Source of the DNA: Opisthocomus hoazin
Taxonomy: Eukaryota; Chordata; Aves; Opisthocomiformes; Opisthocomidae
DNA: 64,000 bases
Direction of reading: 5' to 3'
Assembly: GCF_030867145.1 (NCBI RefSeq)
Contig: NC_134422.1
Coordinates: 2,014,001 to 2,078,000 of the forward strand
Shown: positions 12,014 through 22,713 of the stretch, piece after piece
Layout of the letters: each line of letters opens with the position of its first letter
Numbering within the stretch: position 1 is the first letter of the stretch
Position numbers and translations under genes: made by a program
The notes under the pieces: generated by a model
Seen by the model: the letters and a program-made list of their open reading frames with translations, nothing else
Told to the model about the DNA's origin: nothing
Databases searched by the model: none

Positions 12014-13887
12014 CTACACTGACCCTTCAGAACTGAAACTGGCAGGATGCAATAAATGGGAAATTGCCGCTTTTTAAGCGACGGCAGCTGAAAGTGCTTT
12101 TACCTGACTAGCAGGCTCCGGTGATGCTGCACCTCCTAAGAGCTTGGGCCAGATATTTTTTTTTAACACAATTATAAATCAAATTGAATGAGTCGATGTC
12201 ACTTCTTTCCCATACCAAATTCCCAAACGGACTCTTCCAAACAAAGAAAACAAACAATAATTCAGCTCAGCTTGCCTAAACCGTGGCTGCAGACTGCTCG
12301 CTGCGGAAGCCTTGCAGCAGCTGGATGGCTGCTTCCCATCAAAACCGCTCCTCTCGGAGCAGGCAACGTACGGCTGTGCCCCTCAGCTAGTTTTAAGGTC
12401 TAATCTGCTGGTTTCCCAAGAAAATCACATTTACCTCTCCCAGCAGTGAGAAAACCTGCCGGAGCGGGGTACGCTCCATCCACAAGCGGTCCCGGGGCTC
12501 CAGCCACCACCCTGCAGAGCCCGTCTGAAACAGCCATGCCTTCTGCTGCCGCGCACTCCTCCCGAGGGCCCGGCACCCGAAAGGGACCAGGAGAAACAAC
12601 CACGAGAAACAACCACTGCTTTTCCGGTTTTCTTCCTGGCTTCCTGCACTGGGAACTATTTTGACCCCGATCATAATGTGCTTAATCCAAACTCCAGAGG
12701 TAGCCCAGATGCTTAAAAATAAACTGGTGCCGAAGAGTGTTGCATAATTCATTCCATCGTGCTGTGGAGAGCTCTTCAGTTCCTGCTCCGTGCAAGGTCA
12801 CGATGGCACGTGCTCCTCCACGGCTTGCTCCGGGCAGAGCCGGGCGTCAGCCTTCCCTGCGCGACCCATCACGCCGAGGAGGACGTCGGGGTCTGCAGGC
12901 AAGGCACGGGGCGGCTGTGGGGACGCTGGCGCGACTTCCAGCCCCGTTTCACTGCAAGACCACGCTTGAAAACTATGAGCAGGACAAAGAACGTCGCATT
13001 TTTTTTTAAATAATTTCAAAATTGCAGTTTCTGTTATCTAAGAACACTAGTTAGGAGTACCCTGTCAGCACCGTGATGTAAAAGGAGCTCAAAGAGCCAG
13101 GCCCTTTCGCATGAAGCTTCACATTTGGTCAGGCACAGGTCAGCTCACCGACACCCGCCAGGCACAGCCCCGAGCACGCCGGCGAGCCGCGGTGCGAACG
13201 GCACCGAACTCTGCCCCGGGACGTCCCTGACTCCTGGCAGCCACTTCTGCAGCAAAAAAGAAGAGATTGATTTAACTGCCCCACGCTTCAAGCCAGCACG
13301 GGGCATCGGCGCTGACGTGGGAGCGTTTCGCCGGGACGCAGGCGGCGATGGCGTCACCTCCCGCTCGACACACCACCCCCCACCCCCCGAAGCTGTGTCA
13401 CATCTCCAGAAAGGCCCGCGGCTGGGTCAGCGAAGAAGAGCAAAAGCAAAACTGAAATCAGCCACGGGGATTTTCCTCTCCTGGGAAGGAACGCTAGGCT
13501 GCGACGCTCTCACTTCTCTGCTGGAAGAACAGCAACGACGCTGAGAAACAAGCAGAAAAGCTGAAAGCTCCAGACTGAAAACGTATTTGGGGGAAAAAGC
13601 AGGAACTGGCACTCAACTTGCCTTTTAGTGACACCCCAACGGCCAAACAAACGATCACACAGCGAACGCCGAAGCTCGGTTTCACTGTAGGATGTAGCCC
13701 AAGCTACAGATAACGAGGAGCCACCCAGCTACTCCCGTAGCCAAGCACCGACAGACCAAGAGGACAGGTTTAAGTCACCTTTCCTAACAGGCCGGAAAAG
13801 CAAATTTCTTTTATTCAGCAGGTGCAGGCCTCAAAACGAGAGCAATAAACTGCCCAGATGCTGTCTAAATCCAGAGGTGGTGCTGAT

Positions 13888-14033
13888 CACAGACTCACAG
13901 AATGGTCGGGGTTGGCAGGGCCCTCTGTGGGTCACCCAGCCCAACCCCCTGCCCAAGCAGGGTCACCCACAGCAGGCTGTAGAGGACCTTATCCAGGTGG
14001 GTCTGGAATATCTCCAGAGAAGGAGACTCCACA
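13888..14033 (-). mobile_element. CR1 type A 3' fragment (left arm of inverted pair)
   Basis: Only about 146 bases remain in reverse orientation, from CACAGACTCACAGAATGG to GGAGACTCCACA. It lies 61 bases from an oppositely oriented copy, so the two form an inverted repeat. Confidence 0.9.
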
Positions 14034-14094
14034 ATGCACCAGATCGGTCCCTCCTGCAACCGTGAGGAGCACCCAGCACCCAAACCCCACCAGG

Positions 14095-14479
14095 GGCTTG
14101 TTCAGCCTGGAGAAGAGAAGGCTGCGAAGGGACCTAATAAACGCCTCTAAATATCTGCAGGGTGGGGGTCAGGAGAACGGGGCCAAGCTCTTTCCAGTGG
14201 TGCCCAGCGACAGGACAAGGGGCAACGGGCACAAACTGAAGCAGAGGAAGCTCCAGCTGAACCCGAGGAAGAACTTCTTCCCTCTGAGGGTGCCGGAGCC
14301 CTGGCCCAGGCTGCCCAGGGAGGCTGTGGAGTCTCCTTCTCTGGAGATATTCCAGCCCCGCCTGGATGCGGTGCTGTGCCCCCTGCTCTGGGTGACCCTG
14401 CTTGGGCAGGGGGTTGGGCTGGGGGACCCACAGAGGTCCCTGCCAACCCCTGCCATGCTGGGATTCTGGGATTCTGTGA
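14095..14479 (+). mobile_element. CR1 type A 3' fragment (right arm of inverted pair)
   Basis: It starts at GGCTTGTTCAGCCTGGAG and ends at GGGATTCTGTGA. The frame is open from 13858 to 14673 across the junction, but that frame is chimeric and not a gene. Confidence 0.9.
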
Positions 14480-15394
14480 CAAACACTCCCCTTCTTCTCG
14501 TCAGGAGCCCTACGACCAAAGGACACGGGTCGATAATTAGCAAGCACTCCTTCAGACAGCTGCTTTACTTTAAAAAGGATTTCGACTCCTTAAAAAGTTG
14601 CCTGAATAATTTACAATCTGCTGAACGATGCAAAAATATAATAAAAATAACAAGTACCACCATGTACTTTTGAACAAAAACTTGGGGAAATCAAACATTT
14701 TTGTCTGGTTTTGCATTTCTGATGGGTTTTGCTATTCAGGGTGGGGAAGCTTCTGTAGGCTTTAATACCTCTTCACGCAGCAAGAAAAGCTAAAGTGATT
14801 TTATTTTTTTAAAAATGAAAGACTAAGGGAAGACTCCAGTGACTCCAAGACATTCGACCGTCAATCGAAATCAATTTGACAGGTATTGCTTTGCTTCAGA
14901 TCATCTTGTAAACTCTGAATTTCACTTTGCACCTCCCTCAAAGCCATTCCCTAGCATCACCCACTACATACAGCACCGCAGAAGAAACCATGTAACACCT
15001 CAGGGCCAAGTTTTGCGTGACCTTGCTCGCGAAGACAAAATAAAAAAATTAAAAACCCCACTTTATCGCACGCACAGGGTTACGGGAGTTGATAGCGATG
15101 TCCGATAACGCTGCTACGCACCGGAGGGACGATGATGGCGCAGGTTCAGGGTGCAGGCAGGGGGTCTGCCAGCTCTCGGCGGGACGGACTCGGCACCCGC
15201 AGGGTCACCGCGGGCACGGCACCCCAGCAGCGCTGCGCGGGGGCCTGTCCCCTCCCCGGGACAAACACGGGGGCTGTAGGGGTCTGTGCTGCAAAAAAAA
15301 ACCCTATGCACACCTACAGGGAAAAACGTAACCACGCTGCCAAGCTCTTGGGCACGCAGGGTTCTCACCCCGTTTCGTTTTTTGCCATAAGAAG

Positions 15395-15908
15395 TCACAG
15401 AATCACAGAATCCCAGCATGGTCAGGGTTGGCAGGGCCCTCTGGGGGTCACCCAGCCCAACCCCCCCAGAGCAGGGGGCACAGCACCGCGGCCAGGCGGG
15501 GCTGGAATATCTCCAGAGAAGGAGACTCCACAGCCTCCCTGGGCAGCCTGGGCCAGGGCTCCGGCACCCTCAGAGGGAAGAAGTTCTTCCTCGGGTTCAG
15601 CTGGAGCTTCCTCTGCTTCAGTTTGTGCCCGTTGCCCCTTGTCCTGTCACTGGGCACCACTGCAAAGAGTCTGGCCCCATCCTCCTGACCCCCACCCTGC
15701 AGATATTTAGAGGCATTTCTAAGGTCCCCTCTCAGCCTTCTCTTCTCCAGGCTGAACAAGCCCAGCTCCCTCAACCTCTCCTCGTAGGGGAGATGCTCCA
15801 GTCCCCTCCTCATCCTCGTAGCCCTCCGCTGGACTCTCTCCAGTAGCTCCTCATCTTTCTTGCACTGGGCGCCCAGCACTGGACACAGCACTGCAGATGG
15901 GGCCTCAC
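15395..15908 (-). mobile_element. CR1 type A fragment with internal deletion
   Basis: Reverse orientation, from TCACAGAATCACAGAATC to CTGCAGATGGGGCCTCAC. About 20 bases are missing near 15465-15480 in the 3' UTR, next to a run of C. The younger form is otherwise intact. Confidence 0.9.
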
Positions 15909-16407
15909 TGTTGTTACTCGCCATAGACAAACACAACGTGGAAGGACACACGGCGTGGTGATGGGTTCACACAGCACAAAAAGGATTAGGAAACCTCTTT
16001 GCCGTCACTACCACGATGCGGTTTGCAGATGCCGGCTCTCGCAGCCCCCCGAGATGCCCCTGCCGAGCCCCCCCTGGGACAGCCCGGGCCCCTGGGGAGA
16101 GGCAGGGGCCAGGCGTGGGCTTCCAACCGCGACCCCTTTCCCCTGGGTCTTCAGGCAGAAAGCCTGCTGCTCTCTCCCTGGCTACTCGGAGCTCACGAAC
16201 AAGCTGACAGAATGGGTTCATACCTCCACCATCATCCCCAATAAATGAAGGAGATTATTTTGCCTGGAAAAATGGTACACAGAAAAATATAGGCATCTGC
16301 ATCAGCTTAGCCATTTTTTAAGTCTTCCAGGTTTCCAGGATCTGAAATTAATTTTAGGAACGCGACTAACTTGCTAGTAGCTAAACACCCACCACTGTAC
16401 CTTGTAT

Positions 16408-16442
16408 TCCAGGCACTCAAAAAAAAAAGAAAAAGAAAAAGA
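16408..16442 (+). repeat. A-rich simple repeat (AAAAAG)n
   Basis: An A run is followed by repeated GAAAAA units in FMNL2 intron 1. It is a common purine tract that shows no element boundary next to it. Confidence 0.8.
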
Positions 16443-17988
16443 GTTTCACAAAAATATTCTCCTGTGATGCCCAGGTGGAAAAACTTACAAATGCCATCTA
16501 CTGATTTACAAGGCAGCGTGACAGATGTGTCACCACCAAGTACTACTTCACTCTGCGAATTTAACCCTTCAGAAATACATATGTTTAACAACACGACTTA
16601 TTAGATTGTTTCTTCAAGCAAAAGGTGTCATTGCTCGAATCATTTAAACAAGACCTTGAGGACAGAGCCCAGCAGCACAAGTGTGTCGGAGGCGAGGCCC
16701 AGATGAGAAAACACAACAGGTCTTTTCTACACCTGAATTTCAGAAATCTCCTTTTCCCGAAGGCGGTTCCTAAGTGTAGTTTAGGTGCCTCAACTTCCAC
16801 AGCACTGTTTTCAAATTCCACAGAAATAACACAAATCACGCCTGATACAGGAGTACAGGATCTCAGCTAAAATCCATCCCAAGAGAGTTCTGTTAAATTT
16901 AGGAATTACAAGAAGGAATCCAGTGCCCCACCAAAGCGAGGAAACTAATACTACCGCACAGATACCTCCTGCAACCATTTCATGCTCTTTAATCATTCGC
17001 AGACTCTACACCGTATATATTATAAAACAATGCATAATGCAGTTGATAGAGGATTAGGCAGAGGAATGGAAAACAGCTGGGAAACGTTACAGAGTTTTCA
17101 CACCGAGCTTTCAAATTCTTTAGCAACAGACACTAAAACTCCCTTGACTTGGACAAAATCTGCTGTGAAGAAGGGGATTCTACCCTAAGGAAGACGTTGC
17201 TATCGGCAGAGCCTCGCGTGCGGCGGCGGCTGCGCTGCCTCCGGGTAGGTACCAGCACGTGAAGCTGAGGATGGAGCACAGCGGGGCCGCGACGGCAGCA
17301 ACACCTCCTCCCTCCATCCTACAGCACCGGGCACAGAAGACTCCTTTGTAAAATCAAACACCGCTTGGTGGGGGGGAAGAGGATATTTCCTGCTAACCTC
17401 ACCGCAGATTTGTAATCCAGCAGTCAAATTATGTCAATCACAGCTCATTAGGCAACAATTTACCCTGCCAACTCCGTCCTGGCTGCTTCCTCCAAACCAT
17501 GTGTCGTTTGCAAACGTGCAAGCCCGTCGCCGGCTCAGAGAGAGACCACCCTGCTGCAGGAGCTGGAAGCCCGGCTTTCACCTCGCATCTCCGAATTCCC
17601 GACCCGCTCCATCGGAGAGCGGTGCCACAATGTCTGCGGACGCGGAACTACGGCTTCCAAGGCAATGAACCAGGGTTGGTTACCAGAACTCATCATTTAC
17701 GCGCACTTGCCCCGTGTGTCCGTAGGAGAAAGCCAGGAAAAAAGCCCAACGGAGCCGAGGAGGAAAAGGGAGCGCGTTGGGGAAGGGACAGCAGCGGGAG
17801 GGAGGTTCCTGCAGCCCGAGGGGCTGTGCCAGTGCTGGCAAGCTCGGAGTCAGCGCCAGAGCCGGGAGCTGGCTCTCGCTTGATCCAGCATCCCTCAGAG
17901 GCAAAGCAGGGACTGGGTGGCAATAACACACCGCCACTTCCCTGGACTTTCAACTCTTGCGTAAACTTGAAACTAAGGGAATTATTTC

Positions 17989-18240
17989 ACACAGAATCAT
18001 TAAGGTTGGAAAAGACCTCTGAGATCATCAAGTCCAACTGTCACCCCAACACCCCCATGCCTGCTAAACCATGTCCTGCAGGGCCACATCTACACATTTT
18101 TTGACCCCCTCCAGGGATGGGGACCACCCCACTGCCCTGGGCAGCCTGTTCCAATGTCTGACCACTCTTTCAGTACAGAAATTTTTCCTAACATTCAATC
18201 TAAACCTCCCCTGACACAACTTGAGGCCATTTCCTACCAA
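17989..18240 (-). mobile_element. CR1 type C 3' fragment
   Basis: Reverse orientation. It starts ACAGAATCATTAAGGTTGG and runs through GGGGACCACCCC and CACTGCCCTGGGCAGCCTG to CTTGAGGCCATTTCC. The sense strand gives a short ORF2 end that stops after [10 protein letters not shown]. This family is distinct from the common type A and more diverged. Confidence 0.85.
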
Positions 18241-18262
18241 AAGGGGAGAATTCCCATCAGTT

Positions 18263-18450
18263 TGAGAGGACGGAAAAAACACCCCTTAGCTTACAGGCAG
18301 AAAGCTGGATCTTTCTCAGGTTGTCCTCCACATTTTTCTCTTCAAAGCACATCCCACCAAACACCACGCCTTCCCGAAACACACAGACAGACCCCGGTCC
18401 TCACTAGCAGAGACGAACACAAACCTCAATGCAACAAGCAAGCCAGGGAA
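18263..18450. repeat. 188-bp direct duplication, copy 1
   Basis: It begins TGAGAGGACGGAAAAAACAC and ends AAGCCAGGGAA. The same 188 bases recur at 19962-20149 in the same orientation with four substitutions and no gaps. It does not look like CR1 and has no clear coding frame. It adjoins the end of a type C CR1 fragment. Confidence 0.95.
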
Positions 18451-19961
18451 GCACATTTCCTACACCAGTCCCAAAAACGGTACCAAGAGACGCAGACCCA
18501 CAGGGAAAACTCTCTCACGTCACTTGCCCAGCGGACCGAGAGGCGTGACGCAGCCAGACCCGGCATGGCCGTCCCTCACCCCGTTAGGTTGGGGTTAGGG
18601 TCAGCACATCCTCAGTGCCGTTACAGACCGGAGGAGCACGTCAGCGCGGTCAGATTTGAGAGCTTCACTGAAAAAGCGTGACCGGGAGCATTCCCCATCA
18701 TCTCCCGCAATTTGCACCCCTCACACCTCCAAGAGCGAGGCTAACCGAGGAGGCAAGAGGTGACTGTGCATGTTGGAAGGGGACAAACAAATTCACCGGA
18801 GACCTTCCTCCAGGCTGAGGGTGCTCACGCCCCACCAAACACATCCATCACCTCCAGGCGCCGCGCTGCCCGTCCGTCCCCTTGCTGATGGGTCCACAGA
18901 GCTCCGGGACAAGACCAGGAGAGTATGTGCCAAGTGGAAAAAAACAAACAACAGTCAGTGTCACAGCACTTGCAGTAAAAATCATAGTCTGAAAATCCCC
19001 TCAGTCATGAAATCACAGAATCATAGAACGCATGTGACCGACCCGCGCTCTCCTCGGACACCCACACGTTTTAGAGGGCTATGGCTCACTGCGCTGGTTT
19101 TCCACAAGGAGAGAAGAATAAAACTTAAAAACACTTCTGTGAGGCCGCACAGGAGGAACCCTTCCCGCACAGCCCCACTCTTTGCATCCAGGGACGGAGA
19201 CGAACTGCTCCGCGCGACGGCTGCACACCCGCGCGCGGCTGCAACTCCGCCGAGCTGCGCGTTCGTCAACGTCAAACACGGTCCTGGAAATTTCATTAGC
19301 GGTACGAAAATTGCTATTGTCAGGAAAGCCCTTCGGGACCTCGGCAGGGCTCTCCGCGTGCCCGAGCAACGCTTGTGCCAGGCTAATTTCTTAAGACAGC
19401 GTGTAAAGAAGGTGAGATCTATTCCTACAACCTTCAGCATCTCCTTCTTCACACTCTCACCTCCTGAGTAATCTTCTCGCCCTACAGAAAATATTCCTCA
19501 TCTCTTTTTCCCCCGACCGCCATTCCTTTCTCATTAATCCCTGCTGTTCTGTGGCCTGCCCCGTTCTGGGGTTTGACCGGTGGCACAGTCATCTTCCCCT
19601 CAGAGCCACAGAGAAAACAAAATAATAACAGCCCAGGAGTTTACTCTTTCATAAAACAGCCAGATATTTCCTGGAAGCTGCAACAAACAGCAGCCATCCC
19701 CGGCTGGCTTCGGGAACGGGCTGAGGGAGATTTTTGGCGGTTCCGGCGGCGGTGTCGGGGCCCCACCTCGCAGCTCCTCCCGACGGGCGCAGACCATCCC
19801 GCACCCCAACCGCACGGCCTGCCGCCCCCTCCAGCAAAGCCACAGCGCTCGTCCTCCGACCCTTCACTTAAGTCCACCTTCTACAAACAGATGCCATCCT
19901 CTCCTTCCAAGCACCTCAAGAAATCACCGGCGTGGTCCTGTCATCTCCCATATTTACGTTA

Positions 19962-20149
19962 TGAGAGGACGGAAAAAACACCCCTTAGCTTACAGGCAGA
20001 AAGCTGGATCTTTCTCAGGTTGTCCTCCACATTTTTCTCTTTGAAGCACATCCCACCAAACACAACGCCTTCCCGAAACACACAGACAGACCCCGGTCCT
20101 CGCTAGCAGAGACGAACACAAACCTCAATGCAACAAGCAAGCCAGGGAA
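19962..20149. repeat. 188-bp direct duplication, copy 2
   Basis: This is the second copy of the unit at 18263-18450, displaced by exactly 1699 bases. The four differences are two adjacent changes in TTTGAAG, one A for C in CACAACG and one G for A in CTCGCT. A 38-base tandem repeat follows at 20156-20217. Confidence 0.95.
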
Positions 20150-20155
20150 TTGGCT

Positions 20156-20217
20156 TGCTCTCCCAAACGATGCCTCCTCTCTCTCCCAAACTCTGCTCTC
20201 CCAAACGATGCCTCCTC
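20156..20217. repeat. 38-bp tandem repeat, 1.6 copies
   Basis: TGCTCTCCCAAACGATGCC occurs at 20156 and again at 20194, 38 bases later. The intervening bases are CT-rich. It is a short local duplication beside the second copy of the 188-bp unit. Confidence 0.85.
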
Positions 20218-20230
20218 CTTTTACCGACCT

Positions 20231-20282
20231 AATCACAGAATCACAGAACGCTCGGGGTTGGAAGGGACCTCTGTGGGTCATC
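20231..20282 (-). mobile_element. CR1 type A terminal remnant
   Basis: Only the last 52 bases of a CR1 are present, in reverse orientation: AATCACAGAATCACAGAACG up to GGGTCATCT. The truncation is extreme. Confidence 0.85.
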
Positions 20283-20628
20283 TCAAAACCACCAATTTTC
20301 TCCCGCAGACCACGCACACAAATCAAGCCTCGGTAGGTGAAGATGAACGAAGCCCTGACTCCGAGCCACGCGCTGCTCGCGGGGGCATCTCCCGTCTCTA
20401 AACCGACCGCGGGTTTCCCCGACAAGAGGGATGCGAGATCGGGCTTGTTCCGCTGTGCCTAGCGATCGTAACACCCCACTGGCCATTTGGCTCGTCGGGG
20501 GGGGTTCCCGGCTGAATAGGCTTATTCTTTTCTTAGACACGATAATCTAATTGGGTCTAACCAGAAATAATCCCCAACACGCACCGGTCTGCGAATCCCC
20601 GCTCGGCACTGGGAGCATTGCAAATACC

Positions 20629-20640
20629 GGGGGGGGGGGG
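20629..20640 (+). repeat. G12 homopolymer run
   Basis: Twelve consecutive G bases sit between unique sequence and a short type A CR1 end (20671-20773). It is a simple low-complexity tract, and its length in the assembly may be unreliable. Confidence 0.85.
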
Positions 20641-20670
20641 TTGTTGCGGGATCCGAGATGGGAATCCCTG

Positions 20671-20773
20671 CAGCTGCTCTGGGTGACCCTGCTTGGGCAG
20701 GGGGTTGGGCTGGGTGACCCCCAGAGGTCCCTGCCAACCCCGACCACTCTGTGAGTCTGCGATTCTGTGATTC
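20671..20773 (+). mobile_element. CR1 type A terminal remnant next to FMNL2 CpG island
   Basis: About 100 bases of the 3' UTR, from CAGCTGCTCTGGGTGACC to GCGATTCTGTGATTC. It lies at the inner edge of the FMNL2 CpG island, in intron 1. Confidence 0.88.
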
Positions 20774-21100
20774 CTCCCGCCACGGCTCGGCTTCACCCGG
20801 CCTTACGGGGAACGCGGGGCACCCCCGGCTCCTGCTCCTTCTCCTCCCCAGCTCCTGCTGCCCAGAGGCGAGCATGGAGGAGCAGACGGGTCGCTACGAT
20901 CGCTCCGCGCTACTCCGCCACCTGAAAGCGAACGGGCTGCCCACGGGCAGCGCTGCCCTTCCCTGGGAGGCTCCCCCGGCCCGCCCCGCCGGGCTGCCGG
21001 AGCCGGGGGCAGCGAGCCGAGCCGAGCCCCCCCCGCAAGCCGCAGCTTCCCCGGCTCGGAGGGGACGGACCCCGGCGGGGGGAACCGCCTCGGCTCCGGA

Positions 21101-21114
21101 GGGGGGGGGGGGGG
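21101..21114 (+). repeat. G14 homopolymer run in FMNL2 CpG island
   Basis: Fourteen consecutive G bases lie at the start of FMNL2 intron 1, about 230 bases inside the donor. A run this long can fold into a G-quadruplex and is prone to length change and to sequencing error. On the FMNL2 RNA it appears as C14. Confidence 0.85.
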
Positions 21115-21341
21115 AAGGCGGCTGGTCGGGGGCTCCCGAGACAAAGAGCCGCGGCCGGCGCGCACGCCGCGGCCCCGCTCCGCTCCCCCCCGCCGGGCCC
21201 CGGCACCGCCCCGCCGAGCCCACCTGCGCCGCCGCCGAGGGCCGAGCCCGCTCCCGCCTCCCCCGCCAACTTTTCCCCGGCTCCCGGCCGCCCCGCAGCT
21301 CCCCCCCCCCGCTCCCCGCAGACAATGGGGCCGGCACTCAC

Positions 21342-21458
21342 CAGGACGGCGGCGAAGCGCTCCTCCAGCTCGCCGGGCTCGGGCATGGGCAGCTTGAGGG
21401 GCGCGCCGTGCGCCCTCAACTCCGTCTGCTGCGAGTCCACGCTCCCCGCGTTGCCCAT
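21342..21458 (-). CDS. FMNL2: FMNL2 coding exon 1 (formin-like 2, N-terminus)
   Basis: Formin-like 2 nucleates and elongates unbranched actin filaments at lamellipodia and filopodia downstream of Cdc42. This exon encodes exactly 39 residues. They begin [12 protein letters not shown], pass through the family motif [13 protein letters not shown] and end in AAVL, then a consensus donor (CTG|GTGAGT on the minus strand) follows in phase 0. The [11 protein letters not shown] block followed by a phase-0 junction is what is known for FMNL genes, and the MGNAGS-DSQQT start separates FMNL2 from FMNL1 and FMNL3. Gly2 is the known N-myristoylation site that takes the protein to the membrane. The ATG sits in a strong context (gccgccATGG). 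The rest of the protein (GTPase-binding/FH3, FH1, FH2 and DAD) lies to the left of the window: no exon beginning with the expected NAMNLPPDK block is seen in 1-21341. STAM2 is divergent on the other side, as in other vertebrates. Confidence 0.95.
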
Positions 21459-21600
21459 GGCGGCGGCGGCCCCTCCGCGCTGCCTCCGCGCTCCGCCGAG
21501 CCGGGCGGGCTCCGCGCCCCGCGGCCGCCCTCTAGCACCGAGGGCGGAACGCCGCGCCGCCGCCCGCCATGGCTGGCCGCCCCCGCCCTCCCCCCGGGGC

Positions 21601-21601
21601 G

Positions 21602-21634
<33 letters not shown>

Positions 21635-21642
21635 TGCGGCTC
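21601..21642. repeat. GC-rich hexamer microsatellite (CGGCTC)n
   Basis: Seven hexamers lie in a row: a first GGGCTC variant, four perfect CGGCTC units, one CGGCTG and a last CGGCTC. On the FMNL2 sense strand the unit reads GAGCCG. The repeat lies 143-184 bases upstream of the FMNL2 start codon, so it is in the promoter or the 5' UTR. Its reading frames encode Arg-Leu, Ser-Arg or Pro-Glu dipeptide runs, depending on frame and strand. Confidence 0.9.
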
Positions 21643-21810
21643 CCCCGCACGCCCGGCCCGCACAGAGCCCCGCTCCGCCCCCGGCCCGGGGCTCGCCGGG
21701 ACTCGTAGTCCCGCTGCCGTCCGGGGGACGGACCCGCGGGGCTGAGGGGACCCCTCGGCCTCCATTTTACCTCAGCGGGCTGGGCCGGCCCCCGCCGCCT
21801 CCCCTCTGAG

Positions 21811-22240
21811 GGGATGAGGAGGGGACTGGAGCATCTCTGCTACGAGGAGAGGCTGAGGGAGCTGGGCTTGTTCAGCCTGGAGAAGAGAAGGCTGAGAGGG
21901 GACCTTCGAAATGCCTCTAAATATCTGCAGGGTGGGGGTCAGGAGGACGGGGCCAGACTCTTTCCAGTGGTGCCCAGCGACAGGACAAGGGGCAATGGGC
22001 ACAAACTGAAGCAGAGGAAGCTCCAGCTGAACCCGAGGAAGAACTTCTTCCCTCTGAGGGTGACGGAGCCCTGGCCCAGGCTGCCCAGAGGGGCTGTGGA
22101 GTCTCCTTCTCTGGAGATATTCCAGCCCCGCCTGGCCACGGTGCTGTGCCCCCTGCTCTGGGTGACCCTGCTTGGGCAGGGGGTTGGGCTGGGTGACCCA
22201 CAGAGGTCCTGCCAACCCCGACCATGCTGGGATTCTGTGA
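21811..22240 (+). mobile_element. CR1 type A fragment abutting the FMNL2 promoter
   Basis: It starts GGGATGAGGAGGGGACTGG and ends GGGATTCTGTGA. Its frame is open from the 5' edge to beyond its end. It lies only about 350 bases upstream of the FMNL2 start codon and marks the outer edge of the CpG island. Confidence 0.92.
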
Positions 22241-22713
22241 CAGGGGGACAAACCTCCCCAGGGACAGGAGGACAAACCTCCCCAGGGTCAGGGGACACCA
22301 CCCAGACAAATCCCTCACCCAGGCAATGCCACCTCGGCGCGATCGGGAGCTTCGTCCTTCTCCCAGGCGTCTCAAAGCCGCCCGCTCTTCAGGTGTTGTT
22401 TTTCTTTTCCTCCTTCCAAGTTCTCCCCAGCGCAGCGCTGTGGTAAGCGTTGCGGTGGTCAAACCCGGCCCCCGGCAGCGCATTAACCCGGGGCTGTGCC
22501 AGAAACGCCGCAGAACCTCGGTACCTCCCGAAGCAGATCCTGCAGCTCTGCTCGAGGTGCCGTTGACCTGTCTGGTGACTCTGCTCTGTTGCCCTTCCAC
22601 CTCTTCTATCCTCCAGCCCAAGGCCCGATTCCCTTCCTGCCACCCGCCACCAACCCGTATCCCTCTGTCCTATGTTAACATTCGGTTGTCCTCCCAGGGA
22701 AGAGAGATTTTCG

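Larger units (their letters stand above)
1..21341 (-). other. FMNL2: FMNL2 intron 1 (3' part outside window)
   Basis: The sequence downstream of the exon 1 donor shows no further FMNL2 exon on the minus strand, so the whole stretch is taken as intron 1. This intron is known to be very long in other vertebrates. CR1 fragments fill much of 976-1816, 2744-4878, 8462-12013, 13888-15908, 17989-18240 and 20231-20773. The unique parts between them (for example 1-975, 4879-8461, 12014-13887 and 15909-17988) contain no coding exon or RNA gene that I can recognise. In lines counted by eye near 5.9-6.0 kb the plus strand has more A than T and more C than G. That is the skew expected on the non-coding strand of a leftward transcribed unit. 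Confidence 0.8.
20780..21780 (-). promoter_or_regulatory. FMNL2: FMNL2 CpG-island promoter and 5' UTR
   Basis: A dense run of CG dinucleotides and G/C tracts surrounds the first coding exon and stops abruptly at a CR1 fragment that begins at about 21810. The island contains a 14-base G run at 21101-21114 and a hexamer repeat at 21601-21642. No TATA box is evident, so initiation is probably dispersed, as in most CpG-island promoters. The transcription start is not resolved from the sequence. An ATG at 21765-21763 (minus strand) opens a 77-codon frame ending at 21532, before the FMNL2 start codon. It would be an upstream ORF if transcription began further upstream. Confidence 0.75.

Noticed and set aside
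18587..18604. Telomere-like GGGTTAGGG sequence
   Set aside because: Fewer than two units are present; chance is enough to explain it.
19010..19030. A further CR1 tail (AAATCACAGAATCATAG)
   Set aside because: Only the octamer-like bases match and no 3' UTR sequence follows, so it cannot be told from chance.
1..21341. Further FMNL2 exons on the minus strand
   Set aside because: No frame shows the expected NAMNLPPDK or YDNEKKW blocks of exon 2 and beyond.
21459..21650. N-terminal extension of FMNL2 with a Ser-Arg run
   Set aside because: The frame is open upstream but has only a GTG at 21650 and no ATG. The ATG at 21458 has a strong context and gives the conserved myristoylated N-terminus.
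20751..21809. A 352-codon plus-strand frame over the FMNL2 island
   Set aside because: It is proline- and arginine-rich and antisense to the FMNL2 exon. Long stop-free frames are expected in CpG islands, where stop codons are rare.
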